NCBI RefSeq assembly: GCF_025399795.1
Contig: NZ_JAODTZ010000018.1
Coordinates: 62,001 to 126,000, forward strand
Direction: 5' to 3'
DNA length: 64,000 nt
DNA from: Streptomyces rhizosphaerihabitans
GTDB lineage: Bacteria > Actinomycetota > Actinomycetes > Streptomycetales > Streptomycetaceae
Shown here: piece after piece, positions 9,373 to 17,760 of the stretch
Numbering within the stretch: the first letter of the stretch is position 1
How the letters are laid out: the number at the start of each line of letters is the position of its first letter
Position numbers and translations under genes: made by a program
The notes under the pieces: model-generated
Database searches by the model: none
The model's input: only the letters and a program-made list of their open reading frames with translations
What the model was told of the DNA's origin: nothing

Positions 9373-10986
9373 TCACGGGCGTCCGGCTTCCCCGTCGGTG
9401 CCGCGCGCCGACGCGCCCGCCGCGTCGCCGGATCCGTCAGCGGGTGTGAAGGAAGCGGCGCCTCCCTGGAGCCGCTCCAGGTCGGAGGGGCGTACCTGGA
9501 TGACGATCAGGGCGACCAGCGCGGCGAAGACGGCGAAGACGGCGGCCGCGACGAACGCCCCCGAGATGCCGGACGTCAGCACCTGCTGGCTCCAGGGCGC
9601 CGGCAGCTGTCCCGTTCTGCGGAACTGCAGACGTTGCGCCGGGGTCGCTGTCGACAGGAAGTCCGCGACCTGGCTCGTGGCCTCGTTGCGGCTCGCGGTG
9701 CCGAAGACCGTGACCAGCACGGAGAGGCCGAGGGAGCCGCCGACCTGCTGGGTGGCGTTGAGGATGCCGGAGGCGGCACCCGTCTCCTTGGGCTGGACTC
9801 CGGACACCGCCATCAGCGTCAGCGACACGAACTGCAGGCCCATGCCGAATCCGAAGACCAGGGTGGGTCCGAGGATACTGCCGAGATACGTGCTGTCGAC
9901 GTCGGTCAGCGTCAGCCAGCCGAGACCCAGGGCGCACAGGACCGCGCCCACGGCCATGAAGGGTTTGGGACCCCACCTGGGCAGCAGGTTCGAGGCGAAT
10001 CCCGCGCCGACCGCGATGATCGCGCTCACCGGCAGGAAGGCGAAGCCGGCCTGCAGCGGGCTGAACCCGAGGATGTTCTGCACGAACAGGGTCAGGAAGA
10101 AGAACATCCCGAAGATGGCGGCGGACAGGCTCAGCATCATCGTGTAGACGCCCGCGCGGTTGCGGTCGCGGAACATCCACAGCGGCGTGATGGGCTGTCT
10201 CGACCGCCTTTCGGTGGCGATGAACGCGATGAGGAAAACCAGCGCCGCCCCGAAGGCCGCGAGGGTGACGGGGTTGCTCCAGCCCTTCTCCGAGGCCCGG
10301 ATGAAGCCGTAGACCATCAGCACCATGCCCAGCGTGGAGGTGATGGCGCCCAGGAAGTCGAACTGGCCCGGGTGGCGCTCGGACTCCTTGATGTAGCGGG
10401 GGGTGGCGAGCACGATCAGCAGGCCGATGGGGATGTTCACGAAGAAGACCCAGCGCCAGTCGAGCCACTCGACGAGGATGCCGCCCGCGAGCAGCCCGAT
10501 CGCACTGCCGCCCGCGGAGACGGCGGCGAACACGCCGAACGCCCTGTTGCGCTCGGGCCCTTCACGGAAGGTGGTGGTGATCAACGCCAGGGCGGTGGGC
10601 GACGCGATGGCCCCGCCGACGCCCTGCAGCGAGCGTGCGGCGAGCAACTGCCAGGATTCCTGGGAGAGTCCGCCGAGCAGCGACGCGAAGGCGAAGAGCA
10701 GCACGCCGAATATGAAGACCCGGCGTCTGCCGAGGATGTCACCGGAGCGTCCGCCGAGCAGCAGCAGACCACCGAAGGTCAGCGTGTAGGCGTTGATCAC
10801 CCAGGAGAGGTTCTCGGTCGAGAAGCCGAGCGAGGTCTGGATGTGCGGCAGCGCGATGTTCACGATGGTGATGTCGAGGACCACCATCAGCTGACACGAG
10901 GCGAGGATGAAGAGCGCCATACCGCTGCCTCGTCCCCGCTGCGGGGACTCGGCAGACTCGGAGGATGTCACGTGATCGGCCGTCAT
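9373..10986 (-). CDS. MFS drug exporter, DHA2 (EmrB/QacA) type
   Basis: A 537-residue, roughly 14-helix major facilitator protein exporting drugs or metabolites by proton antiport. It starts with MTADHVTSSESAES and enters the first helix at MALFILASCQLMVVLDITIVNIALP, where the Asp of motif D1 is visible. It has the motif A loop GGRSGDILGRRR and the antiporter motif C region GLLAGGILVEWLDWRWVFFVNIP. The C-terminal tail is Ala/Gly-rich and probably cytoplasmic. It ends 165 bp from the convergent phosphatase gene. The substrate is unknown. Confidence 0.93.
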   Translation of the reverse strand: MTADHVTSSESAESPQRGRGSGMALFILASCQLMVVLDITIVNIALPHIQTSLGFSTENLSWVINAYTLTFGGLLLLGGRSGDILGRRRVFIFGVLLFAFASLLGGLSQESWQLLAARSLQGVGGAIASPTALALITTTFREGPERNRAFGVFAAVSAGGSAIGLLAGGILVEWLDWRWVFFVNIPIGLLIVLATPRYIKESERHPGQFDFLGAITSTLGMVLMVYGFIRASEKGWSNPVTLAAFGAALVFLIAFIATERRSRQPITPLWMFRDRNRAGVYTMMLSLSAAIFGMFFFLTLFVQNILGFSPLQAGFAFLPVSAIIAVGAGFASNLLPRWGPKPFMAVGAVLCALGLGWLTLTDVDSTYLGSILGPTLVFGFGMGLQFVSLTLMAVSGVQPKETGAASGILNATQQVGGSLGLSVLVTVFGTASRNEATSQVADFLSTATPAQRLQFRRTGQLPAPWSQQVLTSGISGAFVAAAVFAVFAALVALIVIQVRPSDLERLQGGAASFTPADGSGDAAGASARGTDGEAGRP

Positions 10987-11098
10987 GGGGGATGGCCCTG
11001 CATCTCGGGTCGGCGGTGAACGTGGATGTTCACTCCATCGACGTTAAGCCTGACCGCCCGGCCTCACCAATCGATCAACGGGCCCGGCCCGGGTCGCA

Positions 11099-11338
11099 GG
11101 CTCACCTGGCCAGCCGCCCCAGAAGTGACGACGCGGACAGGATGCCGAGGGCCGCGGCCACGACCAGGACGTCGTAGTCGAGGGCCAGGTGCGAGGGTGT
11201 GCCGAGCAGCAGTCCGCGCAGGGCGTCGACCTGGTAGCTGAGCGGGTTGACCCTGCTGACGGCCTGGAGCCAGCCGGGCATGACGGCCACCGGGTAGAGG
11301 GCGTTGGAGCCGAAGAACAGCGGCATGGTGATGGCTGG
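11099..11338 (-). pseudogene. ABC-2 permease C-terminal fragment, copy 1
   Basis: This encodes the last 80 or so residues of a DrrB-like ABC-2 permease (TMPLFFGSNALYPVAVMPGW ... ending GRLAR) and has no N-terminus. It is almost identical at nucleotide level to 23,961-24,203; over about 240 bp I saw essentially one substitution in the stretches compared. It continues exactly where the permease at 61.5-62.1 kb breaks off (that gene ends GIGQAI, this fragment resumes QAIT-like MPLFFG). It is therefore the severed 3' end of that gene or a duplicate of it. Upstream of it lies the att-like sequence at 11,331-11,375. Confidence 0.85.
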
Positions 11339-11375
11339 GTCAATCCCGGTCCACAAGCTATATCGACCTCAATGA
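11331..11375. repeat. att-like repeat, copy 1 (diverged)
   Basis: Reading the minus strand, CTTGTGGACCGGGATTGACC then CAGCCATCACC. It matches the junction sequences at 15.2, 24.2 and 43.5 kb with a few substitutions and one missing base in the CCAGGC core. It abuts permease fragment copy 1. Confidence 0.65.
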
Positions 11376-11559
11376 CGCCCTGGCTGGCATCCAGTCGCTG
11401 ACCTGCCCAGATCTCCCGCCGATGAGCTTCCACGCAGCCTCGCGATGCCACCAGCAGTGTCTTTCGGAGGCCAAAAAACCCCAACGGGTACTGCGGGCTC
11501 GGAGGGCGACAGCCAAGCCATCTGTTCGAGACTACTGAGCTTGAAAGCGTGATGCCGTT

Positions 11560-11599
11560 GCAAGGAGGCGGCCCGGTCGGTCCGGGGCCGCCTCCTTGC
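11560..11599. terminator. Strong stem-loop terminator downstream of the hydrolase
   Basis: A perfect 15-bp stem (GCAAGGAGGCGGCCC paired with its complement) with a 10-base loop lies 35 bp beyond the hydrolase stop codon. There is no obvious T-run, as is usual in Streptomyces. Confidence 0.75.
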
Positions 11600-11633
11600 G
11601 TGCTGCGCTGCGGCCGGTCGTTGTCGGGTTGGC

Positions 11634-12320
11634 CTAGGCGTCGAGGGACTTCGCGGCCTCACGGATCACATTGAGGACGAAGTCAGGATGCGAGAGCATG
11701 GGAACGTGGCTGCTGTCCACGGGACGGATATTGGCGCCCATGCGCTCGGCGGCGGATCGCTCCAGGTCGGGGTGCACGGTGTGGTCGTTGTTGGCGACGA
11801 TGAACCAGCTTGGCTTCGTCCGCCAGGCGGTGCCGGGAACCTGTTGGTTGAACAGGTCCGCCACTGGCACAGCGCCCGTCGCCAGGACGAGCTTCTGCTC
11901 CGCTTCCGGGAGGTCGCCGCAGAAGTGCGGGACGCCCGAGGGCTTGAGCCACACGCGGCCGTCAGCGACGTCCACGTGCTCGAAGATGGGCGTGCGGGGG
12001 AATTTGTCCTGCTGTTCCTGCGACGTCTCGTCCTCGTCCGGGGCGAGCGCGGCGATGTACACCAGAGCGCCGACGCGGTCGTGGGTGCCCGCTTTGGTGA
12101 TCAGGGTCCCACCGTAGGAGTGACCGACCAGCACGATCGGGCCGGGGACGTGGTTGAGCGTGAAGTTGACGCACGCGACGTCGCTTTCGAGCGAGTCGAG
12201 GCCGTGCTGCGAGGCGAACACCTCGTGCCCTTCAGCCTGGAGCGTGGGGATGAGCTTGTTGAAGCACGACCCATCCGCCCAGAGCCCGTGGGCGAAGACA
12301 ATGCTGGGCTTGCCCGCCAT
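11634..12320 (-). CDS. Alpha/beta-fold hydrolase (esterase/HNL-like)
   Basis: A 228-residue alpha/beta hydrolase. It starts MAGKPSIVFAHGLWADGSCF, which supplies the oxyanion HG motif. The nucleophile elbow is VGHSYGG, an acidic residue probably lies in VANNDHTVHPDLE, and the catalytic His in SSHVPMLSHP near the C-terminus. The arrangement matches the small EstC/salicylate-esterase-like group. The ATG at 12,320 is preceded by AGGAGG (12,329-12,334). It stands alone between mobile relics, with its own terminator at 11,560-11,599 and an AT-rich upstream region (TAATAT near 12,347). Substrate unknown. Confidence 0.88.
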   Translation of the reverse strand: MAGKPSIVFAHGLWADGSCFNKLIPTLQAEGHEVFASQHGLDSLESDVACVNFTLNHVPGPIVLVGHSYGGTLITKAGTHDRVGALVYIAALAPDEDETSQEQQDKFPRTPIFEHVDVADGRVWLKPSGVPHFCGDLPEAEQKLVLATGAVPVADLFNQQVPGTAWRTKPSWFIVANNDHTVHPDLERSAAERMGANIRPVDSSHVPMLSHPDFVLNVIREAAKSLDA

Positions 12321-12419
12321 GACGTTTCCTCCTACAGGGAGATCAAATATTAGACATTGCACCACTTTGCACGTTTAGTGCCCTATTTGTAGTGATGGCC
12401 AGGCGTGTCGCCCCATCCC

Positions 12420-12834
12420 AATCGTTGGGCCTACGAGGTTGAACGTGTTGTCGTGGTGGTCGCCCTGAATCGTGTGGGCCAGGTGGAAACGCCGCCCGAT
12501 CACCGTCTTCACGCGGCTAAGGGTCCAGCGTTGGTCCCCCCAACCGTGCGGTGGCCGGCCCCTTGGACAACTCCGCCTCCACTTGAGCGAACTGCTTGTC
12601 GCTCAGCCTCGGCAGCGACGCCGGCCCCTGCGACCGCAGAGCCGACGGACCGCCCTCCTCCCACGCCTGCCGCCACCGCTGCAAGGACCTGACGCTGACG
12701 CGCAGGTCCTTGGCGATCACCGCACTCGCCTCACCCCGGGCGAACCGCTTGGCCGCCTGAAGCCGCAACTCCTCACCGAACTGCTGCCGTTCGGCGGCAA
12801 GCCCGCCTACCTGGTGATGCCGCACGGACGACAA
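12420..12834 (-). pseudogene. IS630 family transposase remnant (N-terminal HTH part, frameshifted)
   Basis: The readable part has VRSLQRWRQAWEEGGPSALRSQG and LSDKQFAQVEAELSKGP, typical of the IS630 N-terminal HTH region. The frame ends at GPTLDP. The next frame continues RWTLSRVKTVIGRRFHL, the normal IS630 continuation. No catalytic domain remains. Confidence 0.75.
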
Positions 12835-13029
12835 GCCGTCAGCACCTACGACTCCACGAGTTCAACCTCAGTAACCAGGGAGCCTCCTGCCCGACCGGTG
12901 CAGCTCCGGATGTCCTGTGACACCGAACCTTGATCATTGCCACCCAAGGTTGATCACTGGCCGTTTCGTGACAGTGAAGGTTGACCGCCCAGCTCACACT
13001 TGGTGCGAGGTGCCGTGGGCGTTCCGCGC

Positions 13030-13721
13030 ATGATTGCCGCCGTGGAGAACGCGGTCGAGAAGATCAAGGTGCGGTTCCGGTTCGTCCCGCGCGAGGGCTG
13101 GTTCCCGCAGGACACGGAGGGTCTGTGGGCGACAAGGCTCAGTGCCGACACTGCCAGAGTTCAGAACGTTCCGTTCCTTCAGGACGGCGTGGCCGAGGGT
13201 TATGTCCCGTGGCGTGATGTAGGGGATCAAGCGCTACGTGTTCCGGTACGAGCCCCCTGACGATCTCCGCGGAGACGACGACCCACGCAGTGCCCCGGTA
13301 GGGCGAGTTGGGCACCTGATCGAGCCGGGCCGCTCTCCCTGGCCTGCGGATTCCGGCGTCTTGATCCCTTACACCACGTGGCGGGACACCATCTGGCCGA
13401 GGGCGACGTCGTACGGTTCCAGACCCACTCCGACGGGCTGCACTGGGCTGTCGGGAGGGTCAGTTCCGCCGATATTTGCACGATTCGCGTTGTGCCCATT
13501 CCTTCCGGCCCCCTGGGGCGCAGCCCTCAGGCAGTGCATCAGCGCCTTTGGCGTTCCGTCTCAGCGGTGAAGCCTTCAGCGAGGACTTCCCCATGGTGGC
13601 CCTCACCGCACGGGCTGGCGCGGATTTCGCAGGTATCAAGGCACTCCTGAATCAAGGGCAAGACGAGGGCTGGTGGCACTACGAAGTCGGTTGCGGCACC
13701 GACGAGTGGTGGAACGCCTGA
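13030..13721 (+). pseudogene. DUF4265 domain gene, split by a miniature element and frameshifted
   Basis: The first part runs from ATG 13,030 (MIAAVENAVEKIKVRFRFVP, then DTEGLWATRL and NVPFLQDGVAEG). The frame resumes after the 194-bp insertion with LAEGDVVRFQTHSDGLHWAV and CTIRVVPIPSGPLG. A frameshift at about 13,510-13,545 is followed by LSGEAFSEDFPMVAL and GWWHYEVGCGTDEWWNA. Joined, these give a complete DUF4265 protein of about 160 residues. DUF4265 proteins are uncharacterised; some sit near polymorphic-toxin genes, so an immunity role is only a possibility. Confidence 0.75.
13200..13393. mobile_element. 194-bp miniature inverted-repeat element with 10-bp target duplication
   Basis: The ends are imperfect inverted repeats: TGTCCCG, 4 variable bases, GTG, T/A-rich TGTA, GGGATCAAG. 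They are present near 13,203-13,231 and, inverted, near 13,361-13,388. The element is bracketed by direct copies of TGGCCGAGGG at 13,190-13,199 and 13,394-13,403. Removing it and one copy restores the DUF4265 reading frame. It is non-coding, so it needs a transposase in trans. Confidence 0.75.
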
Positions 13722-13881
13722 CTCCTACAGGCACGGAAGCCCTCATGATCAACCTTCGATGGCGCGCGCTCAACCTTCGCTGTCACGGGACACCGACTGT
13801 CCCCCGAGATCGGCACATCCAGTGCGCCGGCGCCACTCCCCCACCGCGTGTGAGGTTCCCCCGGCGTGCGGGAGGTGCTGA

Positions 13882-14799
13882 TCAGCTGGTCAGGGCGGGT
13901 TGACGGGGTTTCAGGTTCGTTCGTTCGGCCGTTGCCTGGTCGGCGTAGTGCTTCTCCTCGAACTCGACCGGGCTGAGGTAGCCGAGCCGCTTCTGGATGC
14001 GCCGGGAGTTATAGAAGCCGTCGATGTACTCGAACAGCGCGAGATTCGCCTCGGCCCGGGTGGCGAAGACGTGGCCGCGGATGCACTCCGTCTTGATGAT
14101 CATCCACAGGTTCTCCGCGAGAGCGTTGTCGTAACTGTCCCCGACCGAGCCCATCGATGCTTCAACTCCCACTCGCAGCAGTCGAGTTGTCAGCTTCACG
14201 GATGTGTATTGACAGCCGTGATCCGCATGGTGGATCAGCTTGCCCGGTTCGACTTCCCGGCTCGCGAGCGCGTACTCGAGGGTGGTCAGGACCAGGTCGG
14301 CGTCCGCGCGGGCGGAGGTCTCCCAGGCGACCACCCGGCGGGAGAACGCGTCCCGGATCGCCGAGAGCCACAAGGGCCCCTCACCGGTGGTGATCATGGT
14401 GAGGTCGGTGACCCACAGCCGGTTCGGCGCCGGTGCGGTGAAGTCCCGCTCGACCAGGTCCGGGGCGAGTATGGCCCTGGGATCGCGGCGCGTGAAGCCG
14501 TCCCGGCGCGGGCTGATCCCCGCGATCTCGGCCTCGCGCATCAACCGCTCGACCCGCTTGCGCCCCACGTGGACGCCCTCGCGCTTGAGCACGGCGTGCA
14601 CCCGCGGTGAGCCGTAGATCCCGCCCGAGTCGGCGTGGATCTCCTTGATCTGCTCGGTGAGTTCCACGTCCCGGCGCCGGCGTTCGCACGGCTCGCGCTC
14701 GGCACGACGCCAGCGGTAGTACGTCGAGGAGGCGATGGAAAGTTCCCGGAGTACGCACTCGACCCCCAGGTGCGGGTGCTCGTCAACGAGCGCCGTCAC
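13882..14799 (-). CDS. IS3 family transposase OrfB (DDE integrase domain)
   Basis: A 305-residue catalytic protein. An N-terminal HTH_21-like segment (GGIYGSPRVHAVLKREG) precedes the rve core. The catalytic triad is readable as the Asp of VTDLTMI, the Asp of HHADHGCQYTS and the Glu of NALAENLW, with the C-terminal IQKRLGYLSPVEFEEKHY motif typical of the family. Its ATG overlaps the orfA stop (ATGA). Family members normally make the active OrfAB by programmed -1 frameshifting here. It looks intact. Confidence 0.93.
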   Translation of the reverse strand: MTALVDEHPHLGVECVLRELSIASSTYYRWRRAEREPCERRRRDVELTEQIKEIHADSGGIYGSPRVHAVLKREGVHVGRKRVERLMREAEIAGISPRRDGFTRRDPRAILAPDLVERDFTAPAPNRLWVTDLTMITTGEGPLWLSAIRDAFSRRVVAWETSARADADLVLTTLEYALASREVEPGKLIHHADHGCQYTSVKLTTRLLRVGVEASMGSVGDSYDNALAENLWMIIKTECIRGHVFATRAEANLALFEYIDGFYNSRRIQKRLGYLSPVEFEEKHYADQATAERTNLKPRQPALTS

Positions 14800-15104
14800 C
14801 TGGGCCGGGTCGGGTCGAGCTGCGCCGCGAAAAACGCCGAAGCCGTCCGCAGGACCTCGTTCGCCCGCTTGAGCTGGACGTTCTCCTTGCGCAGCGCGGC
14901 GAGCTCCGCTCGCTCGTCGGTGGTCAGCCGGTCGTCGCGCTCGCCGGCGTCCGCCTCGGCCTGACGGATCCAGCCGCGCAGGGCCTCCGGATGCACTCCG
15001 AGATCGACCGCGAGCTTCTTGATCTGCGGCTTGGGGTCGGAGGTGCGATACATCCGTACCGCACGCTCACGCAACTCCAGCGAATACTTCCTGGGAGCAG
15101 CCAT
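14796..15104 (-). CDS. IS3 family transposase OrfA (HTH protein)
   Basis: A 102-residue DNA-binding subunit starting MAAPRKYSLELRERAVRMYR (HTH_Tnp_1 domain), with a leucine-zipper-like segment ELAALRKENVQLKRANEVLR near the C-terminus that mediates OrfA-OrfAB assembly in this family. The ATG at 15,104 begins the conserved domain; longer frame extension is not needed. Confidence 0.92.
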   Translation of the reverse strand: MAAPRKYSLELRERAVRMYRTSDPKPQIKKLAVDLGVHPEALRGWIRQAEADAGERDDRLTTDERAELAALRKENVQLKRANEVLRTASAFFAAQLDPTRPR

Positions 15105-15190
15105 GGTCGATGTTCCTCTCATGAGTCCCATCTGACCCTCTGTCAACGCACTCCGCATCTCGGGGAACCTCAGTGCGAGCGGGAGCGCAT

Positions 15191-15232
15191 GACGTGGGTC
15201 AACGTCGGTTCACAAGGTATTTGCTGTCGCCC
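15191..15232. repeat. att-like repeat, copy 2
   Basis: Minus strand: GACAGCAAATACCTTGTGAA followed by CCGACGTTGACCCACGTCAT. It shares about 35 bp with the 43.5-kb copy, including the GACAGCAAA extension, and joins directly to a broken IS630 gene. Confidence 0.65.
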
Positions 15233-15440
15233 CCAGCTGGGTGGGGCGGGTGGCGGCCGTCTGGATCACGAAGTCCCCTTCGTCATCACTGAGTAGGCGT
15301 GGACGGCCTCCCGCCCAGCGAGGGTCCGGGCATTCGAGCCCGATCTCATTGAACTTGTGGATCACGTCCCGGACGTTGTCCTCGTCCGCTTGGACCAGCC
15401 GGGCGATCACTGGGCATTCGTCTGGGATGGAACGTGCATG
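15233..15440 (-). pseudogene. IS630 family transposase N-terminal fragment
   Basis: It encodes ARSIPDECPVIARLVQADED, then RDVIHKFNEIGLECPDPRW and GGRPRLLSDDEGDFVIQTAA, a typical IS630 N-terminal region. It is cut after TRPTQLG, where the att-like repeat begins. Its other end fuses to the tail of the hypothetical gene at 15,407-15,862. Confidence 0.8.
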
Positions 15441-15862
15441 ATGTCGCCCAGGTCCTGGCATCTGCGGCGCCACCATGGCCAGGCACGTGGAGCATGAGGG
15501 TTGGGCAGGGTGCGTGCCAGGAAGTCGGCGTCGGCATCTTTGACGATCGACGCGATTTCCCGGGCTGCTCGTCTGTCGAGAGCGCCGATGGCTCGTTCTA
15601 TCAGGAGTCGGTCATCCCAGATGTCGTAGCCGGGCAGGTGCGGCTCGGGCAGGTAGAGAGGCCATCCTGGACGGCGTACGAACGCTTGCCAGCAGTGGAC
15701 GGCGTCTTCGAGCTGCCGGATGGATAGGCCGCGTTCGGCTTCGAAGCGGGCCGCCTGACGAAGTGTGTGAGGTGAGAGCCGTGAAGGCTGGCGCCGGTAG
15801 CCCCGAAGATGGGACCGGCAGAGGGCGTCCAGACGTAGAGCAGCCGCCGTCTTGCGGGGCAT
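15407..15862 (-). CDS. Hypothetical protein, C-terminus probably truncated by IS630
   Basis: A 151-residue Arg/Trp-rich soluble protein starting MPRKTAAALRLDALCRSHLR. It has a basic LRGYRRQPSRLSPHTLRQAARFE segment and conserved-looking AVHCWQAFVRRPGWPLYLP. I do not recognise a characterised family. The last 12 or so residues (HVPSQTNAQ) come from the adjoining IS630 fragment, so the native C-terminus has probably been lost. RBS-like AAGAAGAG lies upstream of the ATG at 15,862. Confidence 0.5.
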   Translation of the reverse strand: MPRKTAAALRLDALCRSHLRGYRRQPSRLSPHTLRQAARFEAERGLSIRQLEDAVHCWQAFVRRPGWPLYLPEPHLPGYDIWDDRLLIERAIGALDRRAAREIASIVKDADADFLARTLPNPHAPRAWPWWRRRCQDLGDIMHVPSQTNAQ

Positions 15863-15929
15863 GACTCTTCTTTCACAAGTAGTGATCTCGGTGAGGAACT
15901 CTACTGTGGGAGCTTGCGGCAGGTCAGGT

Positions 15930-16320
15930 CCTGAGCCAGATGAGAAGTACCACTGCGGTCACAATGAGGTGACCCCGCTCGCCGGACAGCGCGAGGACGT
16001 GCAGGCCGTGGCGGCGATGCTTGCCGGAGCAGTTCGGCCGACTCGCCTTCCCGGTGCGGCGCCGGGCGGGGACGAGGGTGCCGTCGGCCAGGACGACCTC
16101 ACCGCCCCGCCGGGCGACCTTTTTCAGGGTGCGGTCCAGGCAAGGAACAGGCAGGCACTGGTGGACCAGGGACACGGTGTCCCCGGCGTGCTCCTTGGTG
16201 CGGACTCAGCCACCCCCGACCCACGGTCCGGGACCAGCCGCACCGCCCGACCTGCCACCTGGACCACCGCGCCCACCGGCCCAGCTGGCTCACCTGGCGA
16301 CGCCGCCTCGAGGCACGATC
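15930..16320 (-). pseudogene. IS5-like transposase fragment
   Basis: The readable stretch RGGEVVLADGTLVPARRRTG, then CSGKHRRHGLHVLAL, is the DDE_Tnp_4/IS5-type region around the first catalytic Asp. The remaining sequence to about 16,320 is degraded. It encodes no complete protein. Confidence 0.6.
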
Positions 16321-16646
16321 ACGAGCCAGGGATTAGTGGTGACAAGCCACATCCCAAACGTGAAGATCACGATTTACGGCGGGGGCATCAGGCTGCGTTC
16401 ATAGGTGAACTGAAGCTCTGTCAGCCGCAATCCGGTCGACCGCGGACCGTTCTGCCCGGCTGTCCGCCGCGCCGACACCGCGGCCAGGCAGGGCGGACGG
16501 GGTCAGCCTGCAGCAATCGAAAGAGGGGAGCAATACGGGACGCCGGCTTACGGTAACGACGATTTGCCCGGCATGACCACATCCAATAGCATTGTTCTTG
16601 CATGAATCATGCGACTGCCGGACAAGCAAAGTCGGGAGAGGTCGCA
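16321..16646. other. Intergenic region upstream of the membrane/lysozyme-like pair
   Basis: No gene is visible. A possible promoter (TTGCCC ... TAGCATT near 16,563-16,592) and a short ATG at 16,602 lie before the better start at 16,647. Confidence 0.3.
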
Positions 16647-17261
16647 ATGTCTGCCATTCAACCGGCTTTGGTTCACGCGCTAAATAGCCCCGTGACTACG
16701 CCGGGTTTCGCACACAAGGCAGCAACGGCGGACACCGGTTTCATCTGCGCCATTTCCTGGTTCGCCATCGTGGTCTCTGCGGTTGCCCTCAGCGCCAAGA
16801 TCACGCCGAACGTCCTCAAGCGCAGCGATCATGGAATCGTCCGTAGCGCACTGGCGCTGATTCTCGTCGCCAGCCTGGCGCTACTTGCCGCTGTCGCTCA
16901 CTTCGACGACAAGAATTCCCAGCGGCAGACTCTGCCGCTGGGCGCGGTTGCGGCTCCGGTCTCCGCCGTAGTGGCCTTCCTCTCCTCACGCAGTGCAAAA
17001 TCCGCCCGGAAGAACCTGCTGTCCGCGATGAATATCGGCCCCCAGGTCCCCGTACCCGACTTTGCGGGAACGACCGTCGCCGTAGCGAAATCCCAAATGA
17101 GCGCACTCAGTAATTCTCTGACGCTCCCTCTGGGGTTCCGGAACCGTTGCCGGGAGCGAGACCACAACCGACACCGGGAGCTGCACAACAACCTAGGAAA
17201 ACGCCTGACGGAATCACTCGGCAGGCTCGGTTCAACAGCGGAACGGAGGCGCTCCCCATGA
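16647..17261 (+). CDS. Membrane protein with two to three helices and a PASTA-like segment
   Basis: A 204-residue protein. Hydrophobic helices fall at about residues 25-50 (GFICAISWFAIVVSAVALSA) and 62-80 (ALALILVASLALLAAVAHF), perhaps with a third near 95-110. A segment like VPVPDFAGTTVAVAKSQM resembles the start of a PASTA repeat. The basic tail is low complexity. The ATG at 16,647 has GGGAGAGG immediately upstream. Its TGA overlaps the ATG of the next gene (ATGA), so the two are probably translationally coupled. I do not recognise a family. A holin-like or anchoring role for the next gene is speculation from context. Confidence 0.6.
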   Translation: MSAIQPALVHALNSPVTTPGFAHKAATADTGFICAISWFAIVVSAVALSAKITPNVLKRSDHGIVRSALALILVASLALLAAVAHFDDKNSQRQTLPLGAVAAPVSAVVAFLSSRSAKSARKNLLSAMNIGPQVPVPDFAGTTVAVAKSQMSALSNSLTLPLGFRNRCRERDHNRHRELHNNLGKRLTESLGRLGSTAERRRSP

Positions 17262-17719
17262 CTCGGATCATGTACGACGCGGTCACGCCGTCGAATATCC
17301 CGGCCACTGCCACGATGGTCGCCGGCTACACGGACGGCCGGTACGCCAACATGTCGCAGCTCAAAGCTCGATTCCCGCACGCCACCGTCGTGTCGATCGC
17401 GGTGCACCACACCACCGCGGCGCAGGTACTGGACGTTGAGCGGGGCGACGCGACCCCGCCGGAGGCGGTTCTGTGGTGTACGCACACCATGGCCAGTACG
17501 TCGAACAAAGAGCTGACGGTCTACTGCAACAGTTCCACCTGGCCCCAGGTACGCGCCGCGTTCCGGGCCGCCCGGGTGACCGAACCGAACTACTGGATCG
17601 CACAGTACGACAACAAGCCACACATCCCGGACTCCGCAGTGGCCAAGCAGTACGCCAGCAACAAAGGTTTCGACACGTCGGCCGTCGTCGGCCACTGGCC
17701 CGGCGTCGATTCAGCCTGA
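17258..17719 (+). CDS. Lysozyme-like (GH25-like TIM-barrel) domain protein
   Basis: 153 residues starting MTRIMYDAVTPSNIPATATM, with AGYTDGRYAN, VLDVERGDATP, LTVYCNSSTWPQVRAAF and NYWIAQYDNKPHIP. The order of an early Asp, a central DVE acidic motif, a strand ending in Trp and a YWIAQY strand resembles GH25 lysozymes and related actinobacterial/phage proteins. The assignment is by pattern only. There is no signal peptide, so export would need another route. GGAGG lies at 17,245-17,249. It is coupled to the membrane protein upstream. It ends just before an IS5 fragment. Confidence 0.6.
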   Translation: MTRIMYDAVTPSNIPATATMVAGYTDGRYANMSQLKARFPHATVVSIAVHHTTAAQVLDVERGDATPPEAVLWCTHTMASTSNKELTVYCNSSTWPQVRAAFRAARVTEPNYWIAQYDNKPHIPDSAVAKQYASNKGFDTSAVVGHWPGVDSA

Positions 17720-17760
17720 CCCACAACTCTTCTTGGTCTCCATCACGGCTTCTCGACTGC

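Larger units (their letters stand above)
12911..13792. mobile_element. Transposase-less element A with IS21-like ends, carrying a DUF4265 gene
   Basis: The outer ends are inverted: TGTCCTGTGACACCGAACC on the left, TGTCCCGTGACAGCGAAGG (minus strand) on the right. Each is followed by a second internal copy of AAGGTTGATCA at similar spacing, and the left end carries a third (GACAGTGAAGGTTGACCG). Multiple internal repeats behind TG...CA tips are characteristic of the IS21 family. The 882-bp interval contains no transposase or helper ATPase, only the DUF4265 gene and a nested miniature element. No clear target duplication is seen (CCGGA versus CCGAC). Compare element B at 59,061-59,900. Confidence 0.65.
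13851..15172 (-). mobile_element. IS3 family insertion sequence, apparently complete
   Basis: A 1,322-bp element with imperfect terminal inverted repeats beginning TGAGGTTCCCC on both sides, flanked by a GTG direct repeat (left ...GCGTG, right GTGCG). It encodes overlapping orfA and orfB on the minus strand. Confidence 0.85.

Noticed and set aside
11026..11241. Plus-strand ORFs over permease fragment copy 1
   Set aside because: The minus strand encodes a clear permease C-terminus near-identical to copy 2; the plus frames are shadows.
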